A stretch of DNA of 64,000 nt from Streptomyces sp. JJ36 (GTDB lineage Bacteria; Actinomycetota; Actinomycetes; Streptomycetales; Streptomycetaceae). Below are positions 26,420 to 35,358 of the stretch, in pieces. The number at the start of each line of letters is the position of its first letter. Positions within the stretch are counted from its first letter, which is position 1. Both the position numbers and the translations under genes were made by a program. The stretch is taken from NCBI RefSeq assembly GCF_021696945.1, contig NZ_JACYHE010000002.1, positions 124,001 to 188,000 of the forward strand. Direction: 5' to 3'. The notes under the pieces are model-generated. The model was not told the origin of the DNA. It did not search any database and saw only the letters and a program-made list of their open reading frames with translations.

Positions 26420-27691
26420 GTGGTCGACGCACATCGGACGTTCGTCATCGTCGGCGGTGGCCTGGCGGGTGCGAAAGCGGCGGAGACCCTCAGAGAAGAG
26501 GGCTTCACCGGCCGCGTCATACTGATCGGTGACGAACGCGACCACCCCTACGAGCGCCCCCCGCTCTCCAAGGGATTCCTCACCGGCGCCGAGGAGCGCG
26601 ACAGCGTCTTCGTGCACGAGCCCGCCTGGTACGCCGGTGCCGACATCGAGCTGCACCTCGGTCAGCCCGCCGTGCAGCTCGACCGTGAGGCGAAGACGGT
26701 GCGCCTCGGGGACGGCGCCCGGATCCACTACGACATGCTGCTGCTGGCCACCGGCGCCGAGCCGCGCCGGCTCGACATCCCCGGGACCGATCTGGCCGGT
26801 GTGCACCATCTGCGGCGGCTGGCGCACGCGGAGCGGCTGCGAGGGGTGCTGGCGGCCCGCGGGCGGGAGAACGGGCATCTGGTCATCGCCGGGGCCGGCT
26901 GGATCGGGCTGGAGGTGGCGGCCGCGGCCCGCGGGTACGGCGCGGAGGTGACGGTCATCGAGCCGGATCCCACGCCGCTGCACGGCATCCTGGGTCCGCA
27001 GATGGGCTCGCTCTTCACCGACCTGCACCGTGAGCACGGCGTGCGCTTCCACTTCGGTGCCCGGCTGACGGAGATCACCGGGCAGGACGGCATGGTGCAG
27101 GCCGTGCGGACGGACGACGGGGAGGAGCACCCGGCGCACGAGGTCCTCGCGGCCATCGGTGCCGCGCCCCGGACCGCGCTCGCCGAGTCGTCCGGGCTGG
27201 CGCTGGCCGGGGGCCGGGGCGGCATCGCGGTGGACTCCTCCCTGCGCACCAGCGACCCGCACGTCTTCGCGGCCGGCGACGTGGCCGCCGTCGACCACCC
27301 GCTGGTGGGGGAGCGGCTGCGGGTGGAGCACTGGGCGAACGCCCTGGAGTCCGGCCCGGAGGCGGCCCGCGCCATGCTCGGCCGCCCGGTGCGCTACGAC
27401 CGGGTGCCGTACTTCTTCTCCGACCAGTACGACCTGGGCATGGAGTACGCCGGCTGGGCGCCGCCCGGCAGCTACGACGAGGTGCTCTGCCGCGGCGACG
27501 TCGGCAAGCGCGAGTTCATCGCCTTCTGGCTGCGCGAGGACCGGGTGCTGGCGGGGATGAACGTCAACGTCTGGGACGTCACCGACCAGATCCAGGCGCT
27601 GGTCCGCTCCGGGCGGCCGGTGGACCAGGCGCGGCTGGCGGACCCGGGGGTCCCGCTGACCGCTCTGCTGGAGGGCGCACAGGCACCGTAG
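26420..27691 (+). CDS. ferredoxin/rubredoxin-reductase-like FAD oxidoreductase
   Basis: 423 residues from a GTG right after AGGAGGAGA; an ATG at 26396 has no such site. It has FAD motif FVIVGGGLAGAKAAETL, RPPLSKGFL, ATGAEPRRL, NADH motif LVIAGAGWIGLEVAAAARGYGAEV (read in two parts) and FAD motif VFAAGDVAAVDHPL. A C-terminal reductase domain includes FFSDQYDLGMEYAG. This family passes electrons from NADH to ferredoxins serving P450s or Rieske oxygenases. The conservon P450s at 12.7-15.3 kb are possible clients. It is followed by a GNAT gene with 9 bp between. Confidence 0.88.
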   Translation: MVDAHRTFVIVGGGLAGAKAAETLREEGFTGRVILIGDERDHPYERPPLSKGFLTGAEERDSVFVHEPAWYAGADIELHLGQPAVQLDREAKTVRLGDGARIHYDMLLLATGAEPRRLDIPGTDLAGVHHLRRLAHAERLRGVLAARGRENGHLVIAGAGWIGLEVAAAARGYGAEVTVIEPDPTPLHGILGPQMGSLFTDLHREHGVRFHFGARLTEITGQDGMVQAVRTDDGEEHPAHEVLAAIGAAPRTALAESSGLALAGGRGGIAVDSSLRTSDPHVFAAGDVAAVDHPLVGERLRVEHWANALESGPEAARAMLGRPVRYDRVPYFFSDQYDLGMEYAGWAPPGSYDEVLCRGDVGKREFIAFWLREDRVLAGMNVNVWDVTDQIQALVRSGRPVDQARLADPGVPLTALLEGAQAP

Positions 27692-27694
27692 GGT
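27689..27694 (+). promoter_or_regulatory. -10 element overlapping a stop codon
   Basis: TAGGGT, six bases, then the ATG at 27701. Its first three bases are the stop codon of the upstream flavoprotein gene. Confidence 0.5.
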
Positions 27695-27700
27695 GACGGC

Positions 27701-28174
27701 ATGACGATCCGTACCGCCGTGGTGCCGCTGCCGGAGGTCTTCCCGCTGCGCTGGGAGGTGCTGCGCCCGGGACTGCCGAGGGAGTCCGCGGAGTTCCCCG
27801 GGGACGCCCAGCCCGGCGTCTTCCACGTCGCCGCCTACGACGGTGACGCGGAACCCGGCGAGGGTGCCGGGGCCGGTGTCGGCGTGCTCGGCTGCGGCAG
27901 TTTCTACCCGGAGCCGGCCCCGGACGGCGCCGGTCCGGCGTACCGGATCCGCGGCATGGCCAGCGCGGCCCGGGCGCGCGGCCGGGGGTACGGCGCGGCG
28001 GTGCTGCGGGCCGGCGAGGAGGAGGCGGCGGCCCGCGGCGCCGTGCTGATGTGGTGCAACGGCCGCACCGAGGCCCGCGGCTTCTACGAGCGGCACGGGT
28101 ACGAGGCGGTCGGCGAGGAGTTCGTCATCGAGGGGGTCGGTCCGCACCACGTCTTCCTCCGCAAGTTGGGCTGA
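27701..28174 (+). CDS. GNAT-family N-acetyltransferase
   Basis: 157 residues. The acetyl-CoA loop is RGRGYGAAVLRAGEEEA preceded by RIRGMASAA, and the C-terminal strand has EARGFYERHGYEAVGEEF. This is a compact single GNAT domain with an inserted Gly/Ala-rich loop. Substrate unknown. It starts 9 bp after the flavoprotein gene and seems to have its own leaderless promoter. Confidence 0.85.
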   Translation: MTIRTAVVPLPEVFPLRWEVLRPGLPRESAEFPGDAQPGVFHVAAYDGDAEPGEGAGAGVGVLGCGSFYPEPAPDGAGPAYRIRGMASAARARGRGYGAAVLRAGEEEAAARGAVLMWCNGRTEARGFYERHGYEAVGEEFVIEGVGPHHVFLRKLG

Positions 28175-28271
28175 ACGCCGCCCGCCGCCGCCTCCGCGCC
28201 CCGTCCGCTCCCCGCGCCCCGGGGTGCGGGTGTCCGGCGCCCCGTGCCCCGGGCCCGTCGGTGGCGGGCCG

Positions 28272-28277
28272 TAGACT
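28272..28277 (+). promoter_or_regulatory. -10 element for leaderless dnaG transcript
   Basis: TAGACT, seven bases, then the GTG at 28285; no ribosome site. Confidence 0.55.
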
Positions 28278-28284
28278 TCCGGGC

Positions 28285-30210
28285 GTGGCGGGAAGGATCA
28301 ACGACGAGGACGTGAAGGCGGTACGGAACGCCGTGCCGATCGACGCCGTCGTCTCGGAGTACCTCCAGCTCCGCAACGCCGGCGGGGGCCAGCTCAAGGG
28401 CCTGTGCCCGTTCCACGACGAGAAGTCCCCGTCCTTCCACGTCAGCCCGAGCAAGGGGCTGTACCACTGCTTCGGCTGCCAGGAGGGCGGCGACACCCTC
28501 GACTTCGTCCAGAAGGTCGACCACCTCTCCTTCTCCGAGGCGGTCGAGCGGCTGGCGGCGCAGGCCGGCATCACCCTGCGTTACGAGGAGGGCGGGTACG
28601 GGCGTGCCAGCCAGGCCGGGGAGCGCACCCGGCTGGTCGAGGCGCACCGCGCGGCCGCCGCCTACTACGCCGAGCAGCTCGACGGCGCGGAGGCCGCGAC
28701 GGGCCGGGAGTTCCTGGCCCGGCGGGGGTTCGACCAGGACGCGGCGCGGCACTTCGGCGTCGGGTACGCTCCGGCCGGTTGGGACCACCTGGTGCGCTTT
28801 CTGCGCGGCAAGCGCTTCTCCGACCGGGAGCTGATCCAGGCCGGGCTGGCGCAGGAGAGCCGCAACGGGCGGCCCATCGACCGCTTCCGTGGCCGGTTGT
28901 TGTGGCCGATCCGGGACATCACCGGGGAGGTCGTCGGCTTTGGCGCGCGGAAGCTCCGCGACGACGACAACGGGCCCAAGTACCTCAACACCCCCGAAAC
29001 CCCCATCTACCGCAAGTCGCAGGTGCTCTACGGCATCGACCTGGCCAAGCGGGAGATCGCGAAGGCCGGTCGCGCCGTGGTCGTCGAGGGGTACACCGAC
29101 GTCATGGCCTGCCACCTCGCGGGGGTGACCGGGGCCATCGCCACCTGCGGCACCTCCTTCGGCGGGGACCACGTGAAGATCCTCCGCCGCGTGCTGATGG
29201 ACAACTCGCGGTCCGAGGTGGTCTTCACCTTCGACGGCGACGCCGCCGGTCAGAAGGCCGCGCTGCGGGCCTTCGAGGACGACCAGAAGTTCGCGGCCCG
29301 CACCTCCATCGCCGTCACGCCGGGCGGCATGGACCCCTGCGAGCTGCGGCTCGCGGAGGGCGACGCTGCGGTGCAGCAGCTCCTGGAGGGGCGCACCCCG
29401 CTGTTCGAGTTCGCCATCCGGTCGGTGGTGCGGGAGCACAACCTGGACACCGCCGAGGGCCGCTCGGCCGCCCTGGAGGAGGCCGCGCCGATCGTCGCGC
29501 GGATCAAGGACGGCGCGATCCAGCACGAGTACGCCGTCTGGCTGGCCGGGCTGCTGGGCATCCTCGACACCCAGTTCGTGGTGCGCCGGGTCGGGCAGCT
29601 CGCGCGCTGGGCACGGGAGCGGGCCACGGCCCGCCCGGGTGCGGCGTCCGGGCGCGCCCCGGGCGGGGGACCGCACGCCGCGGCGCCCGCGGATGCCGCG
29701 CCGCAGCGGTGGCCGCGCGGGCCGGCACTGCATCTGCGCAGTCCCGCACACCGGGTGGAGCGCGAGCTGCTCAAGCTGGCGTTGCAGCGCCCCGAGCTGG
29801 TGGCGCCGGCCTTCGACGCCTACGGGGCCGACGAGTTCACCGCCCCGCCGTACGCCGTGGTGCGGGAGGCCGTGGCGGCGGCGGGCGGCGTGACGGGCGC
29901 CGACGGGGGCTTCCTGACGCGGGTACGGGAGGCGGCCCCGGACGACACCGTCCGCAGCCTGGTCACCGAGCTCGCCGTGGAGCCGCTGCGCAGTGCCCGG
30001 GGCCGGGAGGTGGACCAGGCGTACGCGGGCGAGCAGCTCGTCGCCGTCCGGCTGGCGGCCGTCCACGCACGGATCGCCGAGCTGGAGGGGTCCGCCCGCC
30101 GGCTGGAGGCCCAGCACGACCACGAGCGGGCGGCTCCCGTGCGGGAGCAGCTCTGGGTGCTCCAGCAGTACGCCCGCGCCCTGCGCGACCGCGGCGCCGC
30201 CGCCCTCTAG
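28285..30210 (+). CDS. dnaG: DNA primase
   Basis: 641 residues. The zinc-binding domain (about 35-65) shows CPFHDEKSPSFHVSP and YHCFGCQEGGD. The TOPRIM core follows, with VVEGYTDVMACH and FTFDGDAAGQKAA. The C-terminal helicase-binding region is preceded by an Ala/Pro/Gly-rich linker (~440-480). It makes RNA primers for replication. The GTG start codes AGRINDEDVKAVRN, the usual beginning of actinobacterial DnaG. Confidence 0.97.
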   Translation: MAGRINDEDVKAVRNAVPIDAVVSEYLQLRNAGGGQLKGLCPFHDEKSPSFHVSPSKGLYHCFGCQEGGDTLDFVQKVDHLSFSEAVERLAAQAGITLRYEEGGYGRASQAGERTRLVEAHRAAAAYYAEQLDGAEAATGREFLARRGFDQDAARHFGVGYAPAGWDHLVRFLRGKRFSDRELIQAGLAQESRNGRPIDRFRGRLLWPIRDITGEVVGFGARKLRDDDNGPKYLNTPETPIYRKSQVLYGIDLAKREIAKAGRAVVVEGYTDVMACHLAGVTGAIATCGTSFGGDHVKILRRVLMDNSRSEVVFTFDGDAAGQKAALRAFEDDQKFAARTSIAVTPGGMDPCELRLAEGDAAVQQLLEGRTPLFEFAIRSVVREHNLDTAEGRSAALEEAAPIVARIKDGAIQHEYAVWLAGLLGILDTQFVVRRVGQLARWARERATARPGAASGRAPGGGPHAAAPADAAPQRWPRGPALHLRSPAHRVERELLKLALQRPELVAPAFDAYGADEFTAPPYAVVREAVAAAGGVTGADGGFLTRVREAAPDDTVRSLVTELAVEPLRSARGREVDQAYAGEQLVAVRLAAVHARIAELEGSARRLEAQHDHERAAPVREQLWVLQQYARALRDRGAAAL

Positions 30211-30653
30211 CATTCCGGCCCGGCTCGGAGATCGCCGCCCGGCGCCGGCGGTGCGGCTGGGGCCCGGGCTGGTCACCGGCGCGATCGATGTCCGTACGGC
30301 CCCGTGGCCGGGGCGGCAGGCGGGACCGTCCCGCGTCGTCGCGCGTCGCTCTGCGTCGTCCCCCCGTCGTCCCGCGGCAGCGCGCGGCCCGGGCCGGGAA
30401 GCCGGGCGGGGCCCGTGGCCGGCCACTGCCCCGGCCGGCCGGAACGGGGAGCGCCGTGGCCGGGCTGTCCGTGGGTTGCCGCGCCACCGGGCGAGCGCCG
30501 CCCGGGGGCGCCGGCGGCGGGCCGGGCGGCAGGAGCCGCCCGGCCCGGCCGCGACGCCCCCGCTGCCGGACGCCGGGACTCCGGGGACGCGCCGGCCCCG
30601 GCCCGAACCTCCCGGATCGCCCGGCCCGCGGGGGCCGCGTACCGCACCGGCGG
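30211..30653. other. convergent gene-free stretch
   Basis: 443 bp between the end of dnaG and the end of the redH-like gene. It is very GC-rich, with small GC hairpins but no strong terminator that I could fix and no credible gene. It marks the left edge of the biosynthetic locus. Confidence 0.5.
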
Positions 30654-33350
30654 TCAGCCTTCGACGACTTCGACGGTGCCGGCGTCCCCGTCGACCTTGA
30701 TCATGTCGCCCGTGTTGATCTTCTGGGTGGCGTGCTTGGTGTTCACCACGGACGGGATGCCGAACTCGCGGGAGACGATCGAGCTGTGCGAGAGCATCGA
30801 GCCGATGTCGGTGACCACACCGCCGGCGATGGCGAAGAGCGGGGTCCAGGAGGCGTCGGTGTAGCGGGCTATGAGGACCTCGCCGGGCTGGAACTCGTCC
30901 GCCTGCCAGGCCAGGTCCTCGATGATGCGGGCCCGCCCGACGACCTGCCCGGGGCTGGCGCCCAGCGCCTCCAGCCGGGTGCCGCCCGCCACGGGCTGCA
31001 GGGCGCGGGTGATGTCGTACTCGCCCATGAAGGTCAGCGGCGGCTCGGGGAGCCGGTTGTGGTACTCGTACGTCCGCCGCCGCTCGTCCAGCTTGGCGCG
31101 GGAGAAGACCTGCGGGGCCGGGGCGTCGCCGGCGAGATAGGTGCGGACGTCCTCGAAGTCGAGGTAGGCGACCTCGTCCAGGTCGCGCAGCACGCCCTCC
31201 TCGACCAGCCGGCGGCCGACCTCGTAGACCACGTTCCGGACCAGCCAGACCGATGTGATCATCGCCATCCGGGTGATCTCACGCAGCTCGCTGCACTTGG
31301 AGTAGAGCCCGATGACCTTCTTCAGCACCGCGCGCCGGGACCCCGGCAGTTTCCGCAGCACGGCCGCCGAGTCCTGCTCGGTGAAGCCGCGGCTCTGCTG
31401 GAGCGTCGCGTCGGGCGAGACCGCGTCGTCGGCGACGTAGCGCCGGATCATCTGGAAGACGTACGACGGGTCGTCGATCCACCGCGGGTGGGTGAGCTCC
31501 ATCTCCTGGCGGCCGCGGGTGCCGTTGACCCGCATGAACGGGTCGAGGTGGCGGCTGAGGTAGCTGCGCCCGGCGGAGGAGGCCTGGAGCGCGGCGGTGA
31601 TGTCGCCGAGCGGGGTCTCGCGGATGATCCGCAGCACCTCGGGGTCCTTCTTGGCGGCCTGCGCCAGGTCCCACATGTCGCGCGCCGACTCGACGGTGCG
31701 CAGGTTCGACATGTCGGTCTTGATGTGGTTCTGCAGGTTGGTGCCCTCGTCGCCGAGCCACTTGCCGCACAGCTCGCTCAGCACGTCGTAGAAGCCGAAC
31801 GCGTTGATGTAGTAGGGCATGTAGCCCACGTTCATGGCGTAGCAGTACCGCAGGTACCGCTGGAACTCGCCGTTCAGCTCACGGCGGCCGAGGGTCTTCA
31901 GGTCGATCCGCTTGGCCCGGTCGAACTCGGCGAGCCGGGAGGACGCCATCTTCTTCGCCCGCTTCTTCATCGTCGCCATCTCGACGACGGTGTCGCGCAG
32001 CCAGTGGGTGGCGGAGAGGAAGCCGTTGACGCCGCCCGGCCACTGGCCGAACGGGTTGCGGTACTCCCCGAGGTCGACCTCCTCGCTGGCGAAGCGCTCG
32101 GTGAAGACGCTCTGGTCCTTGGTGGCGGGCGCCTGGCTGAGCATGTAGGAGGTGTAGGAGACGTTCAGGTAGACGTGGCCCTGCAGGTAGCCCATGTGCA
32201 GGTCCATGTCGCCGTGGTCCCGCATGCCGATGGCCTTCGCACAGCCGCCGTGGATGTTCTGCTGGTAGTACTGGGCGAAGCTGATGCCCAGCGGCGACAT
32301 GCGGCCGACGAAGATCTCGCCGATGTCCATCCGGGACCACAGGGTCCGGGTGCGCACCTTGTCCGACACCTTGGTGATGTACGGGCTGTGGTGGGTCTCG
32401 GTGCTCGGCCTGGTGGTGATCGGCCGGGTCTGGAGCAGGTAGAAGGTGCCGTCCCGCAGCACCCACTCGATGTCCTGCTCGGCCCCGTAGCTCTCGCGCA
32501 CCCGGTCGGCGAGGCGGGCCAGCTCGATCGCCTGGTCGTGGGTGAGGCTGGGCGCGTTGCGCAGCTCCGGGTCGACCTTGACCATGCCGGTGCGGCCGGG
32601 CTCGACGGCGGCGCACTTGGTGACCTTGTAGCGCACCCGGTTCTCGGCCAGGGTGAAGTCGCGGTCGTCCACGACGAAGAGGTCGCTGGTGACCTTGCCG
32701 GAGACCAGGCCCTCCCCCAGTCCCCAGCAGGACTCGATGACCATCCGGTGCGGGCGGCCGTTCATCGGGTCGACGGTGAAGAGCACCCCGCTGGCGTCGG
32801 CGTGCACCATCTCCTGCACCACGACGGCGATGGAGCCGACGGAGGCCGGGTCGTCGCGGTAGACGGCGGCGCGGTCGGACCAGAGCGAGGCCCAGCACTC
32901 CTTGACCGCGTCCAGCACCGCGTCGTCGCCCTGCACGTCGAGCAGGGTGTCGTGCTGCCCGGCGAAGGACTGGGCGGCCGAGTCCTCCTTGCTGGCCGAG
33001 GAACGCACCGCGACCCGGGGGCGGCCGAGCTCCTCGTACGCGCCGAGGATCGCCCGCGCGAGGGGCTCCGGCACCGGCCGGGCGGTGATCTCCTTGCGGA
33101 TCGCGGCGAAGCCGGTGCCCGCGGCCTCCTCGATCTCCTTGGCGAGACCGGTGTCGTCGAGGAAGCGCCGGAAGAGCTCGGTGGTGAGGCAGAAGGCCGG
33201 CGGTACGGGCAGCCCGGCCGCGAGCATCTCCCCGAGGCGGGCGGCCTTGCCGCCGAGGTGCTCGGTGCGCGCACGGCTGTCCCGCCCGAGGACGACGATG
33301 TGGTCCCCGCCCGGATCCACGGCCGCCGGGCTGTCGTTCTGCACTGTCAT
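30654..33350 (-). CDS. RedH/PigC-type PEP-synthase-like condensing enzyme
   Basis: 898 residues. The N-terminal ATP-grasp domain (about 15-340) contains VAVRSSASKEDSAAQSFAGQ and WVLRDGTFYLLQTRPIT. A long central domain (about 360-790) follows. The C-terminal swivelling domain has the phospho-His motif MLSHSSIVSREFGIPSV with His855. In red/pig/tam pathways this enzyme uses ATP to join the bipyrrole aldehyde (MBC) to the second partner, a pyrrole in prodiginines or an amine in tambjamines. AGGAGG lies 6 nt before the ATG. It ends the minus-strand bipyrrole operon, 19 bp after the methyltransferase gene. Confidence 0.9.
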   Translation of the reverse strand: MTVQNDSPAAVDPGGDHIVVLGRDSRARTEHLGGKAARLGEMLAAGLPVPPAFCLTTELFRRFLDDTGLAKEIEEAAGTGFAAIRKEITARPVPEPLARAILGAYEELGRPRVAVRSSASKEDSAAQSFAGQHDTLLDVQGDDAVLDAVKECWASLWSDRAAVYRDDPASVGSIAVVVQEMVHADASGVLFTVDPMNGRPHRMVIESCWGLGEGLVSGKVTSDLFVVDDRDFTLAENRVRYKVTKCAAVEPGRTGMVKVDPELRNAPSLTHDQAIELARLADRVRESYGAEQDIEWVLRDGTFYLLQTRPITTRPSTETHHSPYITKVSDKVRTRTLWSRMDIGEIFVGRMSPLGISFAQYYQQNIHGGCAKAIGMRDHGDMDLHMGYLQGHVYLNVSYTSYMLSQAPATKDQSVFTERFASEEVDLGEYRNPFGQWPGGVNGFLSATHWLRDTVVEMATMKKRAKKMASSRLAEFDRAKRIDLKTLGRRELNGEFQRYLRYCYAMNVGYMPYYINAFGFYDVLSELCGKWLGDEGTNLQNHIKTDMSNLRTVESARDMWDLAQAAKKDPEVLRIIRETPLGDITAALQASSAGRSYLSRHLDPFMRVNGTRGRQEMELTHPRWIDDPSYVFQMIRRYVADDAVSPDATLQQSRGFTEQDSAAVLRKLPGSRRAVLKKVIGLYSKCSELREITRMAMITSVWLVRNVVYEVGRRLVEEGVLRDLDEVAYLDFEDVRTYLAGDAPAPQVFSRAKLDERRRTYEYHNRLPEPPLTFMGEYDITRALQPVAGGTRLEALGASPGQVVGRARIIEDLAWQADEFQPGEVLIARYTDASWTPLFAIAGGVVTDIGSMLSHSSIVSREFGIPSVVNTKHATQKINTGDMIKVDGDAGTVEVVEG

Positions 33351-33369
33351 GGTGTGCCTCCTGGAGGGT

Positions 33370-34470
33370 TCAGTGTGCGGCGTGCGCGTGGGTTCCCGTG
33401 AAGGCGCGGAACTGCTCGCCGGGGATGATCCGGGACGCCGAGACGTCGGCGAAGCCGGCCTCCTCCAGTTGCGCGACCAGCTCGTGCTCGTACGGCAGGG
33501 CCCCGCCGAAGTCGGCGTACTCGAACCAGAGGTTGAGCACCTCCAGTTCGGGGCCCCCGCCCTGGCAGGAGGTGGTGAGCAGCAGCCGTCCGCCGGGCGC
33601 CACCAGGGAGCGGGCCTGCTTCAGCACCTCGACCCGGTCCGCCTCCGGGAAGTAGTAGATGTTGTTGTGCATGGTCACCAGGTCGAACTGCTCGTCGAGG
33701 TCGAGCTTGCGCAGGTCGCCCTGGCGGGTCTGCACCCGGTCGGAGAGGCCCCAGTCGGACATGTTGGCGGCGGCCTGCTCGGCGACCTCGGGCTGCAGGT
33801 CCACGGCGAGCGCGGTGAGGCGGGGGTTGAGCGCCGCGGCGTGCCGGACGTAGAGCCCGCTGCCGCAGCCGATCTCCAGGAGCCGCACCGGCCGGTCCCG
33901 GGGCAGGGTGCGGGCGATCGCCTCCTCGATGAAGGGGCGGACGATCAGCGAGGAGCGGGCGATGATCTCGCCGTCCTGGTCGCTGAGGGAGAAGTAGCGG
34001 TCGTCGCGCACCATCTGCGGCGCCTCCATGAGCACCGGGTAGTGGAAGTGCGTGACCTCCTGGAGGGCGCCGGCGAGGGCGTCGTTCTCCCGCTCGGCCA
34101 GGCCCTTCGCCAGCCGGCTCTTCAGCCCGTACCGGCCGTCCCGCCGCTCCAGCTCGCCGAGCTTCACGCCGACGTCCAGCCAGACCCGCAGCCGGTGGAC
34201 GTCGGGGGTCCCGCCGAGTTCCGCGGCGACCTCCCGCAGGTCCCGGGGGCGCTCACCGAGGGCGCGGAGCAGGCCGCTGCCGGCGGCGCCGGAGAGGAAG
34301 GCGGCGCGGTAGAGCGGGGTGACGAGCTTCCGGGAGAGCGAGAGCAGCAGCCGTATCTGCCGGTCGCGGACGACCTGGGCGAGGGTGCGGAGCTGTGCGA
34401 GGGACGAGCCGCCCCCGCCCTTCCTGGCGCTCTGCGGTGCGCCCTTGCCCGCCGGGGGCGTTGCGTTCAT
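33370..34470 (-). CDS. RedI/PigF-type O-methyltransferase
   Basis: 366 residues. A winged-helix dimerisation region at about 50-130 (SGLLRALGERPRDLREVAAEL) precedes a Rossmann SAM domain with motif I LLEIGCGSGLYVRHAA, an acidic AVDLQPE and LVTMHNNIYYF. In the red pathway this enzyme O-methylates the hydroxyl of the bipyrrole aldehyde, giving MBC. Its start overlaps the thioesterase stop (ATGA). No partner like RedF is present near it. Confidence 0.87.
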   Translation of the reverse strand: MNATPPAGKGAPQSARKGGGGSSLAQLRTLAQVVRDRQIRLLLSLSRKLVTPLYRAAFLSGAAGSGLLRALGERPRDLREVAAELGGTPDVHRLRVWLDVGVKLGELERRDGRYGLKSRLAKGLAERENDALAGALQEVTHFHYPVLMEAPQMVRDDRYFSLSDQDGEIIARSSLIVRPFIEEAIARTLPRDRPVRLLEIGCGSGLYVRHAAALNPRLTALAVDLQPEVAEQAAANMSDWGLSDRVQTRQGDLRKLDLDEQFDLVTMHNNIYYFPEADRVEVLKQARSLVAPGGRLLLTTSCQGGGPELEVLNLWFEYADFGGALPYEHELVAQLEEAGFADVSASRIIPGEQFRAFTGTHAHAAH

Positions 34471-35339
34471 GAGGCGTTCCTCTGGGAGGTCTGGGGACGG
34501 AGGTGGTCGCAGGTCCTGCGCAGTTCGCGCAGCAGCCGGTACCGGGAGGGGCCGTTGAGGAAGAAGTGGTTGCCCGGGAGGTGCAGCCGGGCGAAGGGGC
34601 CCGCGGTGGTGATCTTCCAGGCGTCCACCTGCACCTCGGTGGCGACCGGGTCGTCGGTGGCGGAGACGGCGGTCACCGGGGTGGTGAGCGGGGTCCGCGG
34701 CTGCCAGCGGTAGAGCTCACAGGCGCGCAGGTCGGCGCGGAGCGCGGGCAGCCGCCGGTCGAGGTAGGCGCGGCCGACGTTCTCGTCCGGGCCCAGCCCG
34801 CCGAGGTCCCGGACCACGGCGCGGAGTTCGTCGTCGTCCAGCGCGTGGTCCGCGCGGTCGCCGTAGAGGTGCGGCGCCCGGCTGCCGGAGACGAAGAGGT
34901 GCAGCGGCTCCGGCTCGCCCCGGCGGCGCAGCTCGCAGGCGACCTCGTACGCCAGCAGGGCGCCCATGCTGTGCCCGAAGAAGGCGTATCCGCCGGTGGT
35001 GAGCCCGTGGTCGAGCAGCGCCCGGGCGACGTCGCGGGCGAGCGGCTCCAGGACCGTGTAGGGCTCCTCGCGCAGCCGCAGCCCGCGGCCGGGGAGCAGC
35101 ACCGGCACCACCCGGACCCGTTCCCCGAGGTGCTGCGGCCAGTCGTGGAACGCCGAGGGCGTCCCGCCCGCGTACGGGAAGGAGATCAGCGGCAGCACGT
35201 CGTACGGCCCGGCCGGGGTGCCGGGGAACCAGGCGGCGGCGGGGCGGGGCCGCATCGGGGACACGGCCCCGGACTCGCCGCCGGGCGGCCCGCCGTCCGG
35301 GGAGCCGGAGCGGCTGCGGGTGCGGTCGGTGAAGGGCAC
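34467..35339 (-). CDS. RedJ-type type II thioesterase
   Basis: 290 residues. It is an alpha/beta hydrolase with FPYAGGTPSAFHDWP, nucleophile GHSMGALLAYEVA (Ser124), a DDPV acidic segment and catalytic His in LPGNHFFL. In undecylprodigiosin biosynthesis RedJ releases dodecanoate from RedQ; it may also clear mis-primed carriers. Here, with no RedL-type loading enzyme, its use is less obvious: it could free the fatty acid or edit acyl-ACP. GTG start with a GGAGAGG site. It lies 19 bp after the adenylation gene. Confidence 0.9.
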   Translation of the reverse strand: MPFTDRTRSRSGSPDGGPPGGESGAVSPMRPRPAAAWFPGTPAGPYDVLPLISFPYAGGTPSAFHDWPQHLGERVRVVPVLLPGRGLRLREEPYTVLEPLARDVARALLDHGLTTGGYAFFGHSMGALLAYEVACELRRRGEPEPLHLFVSGSRAPHLYGDRADHALDDDELRAVVRDLGGLGPDENVGRAYLDRRLPALRADLRACELYRWQPRTPLTTPVTAVSATDDPVATEVQVDAWKITTAGPFARLHLPGNHFFLNGPSRYRLLRELRRTCDHLRPQTSQRNAS

Positions 35340-35358
35340 GTCGTCGTCCTCTCCGCGA

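Noticed and set aside
28404..33401. Rightward open frame of 1665 codons spanning dnaG and the redH-like gene
   Set aside because: It is a shifted frame in dnaG and antisense in the redH-like gene; no protein-like motifs.
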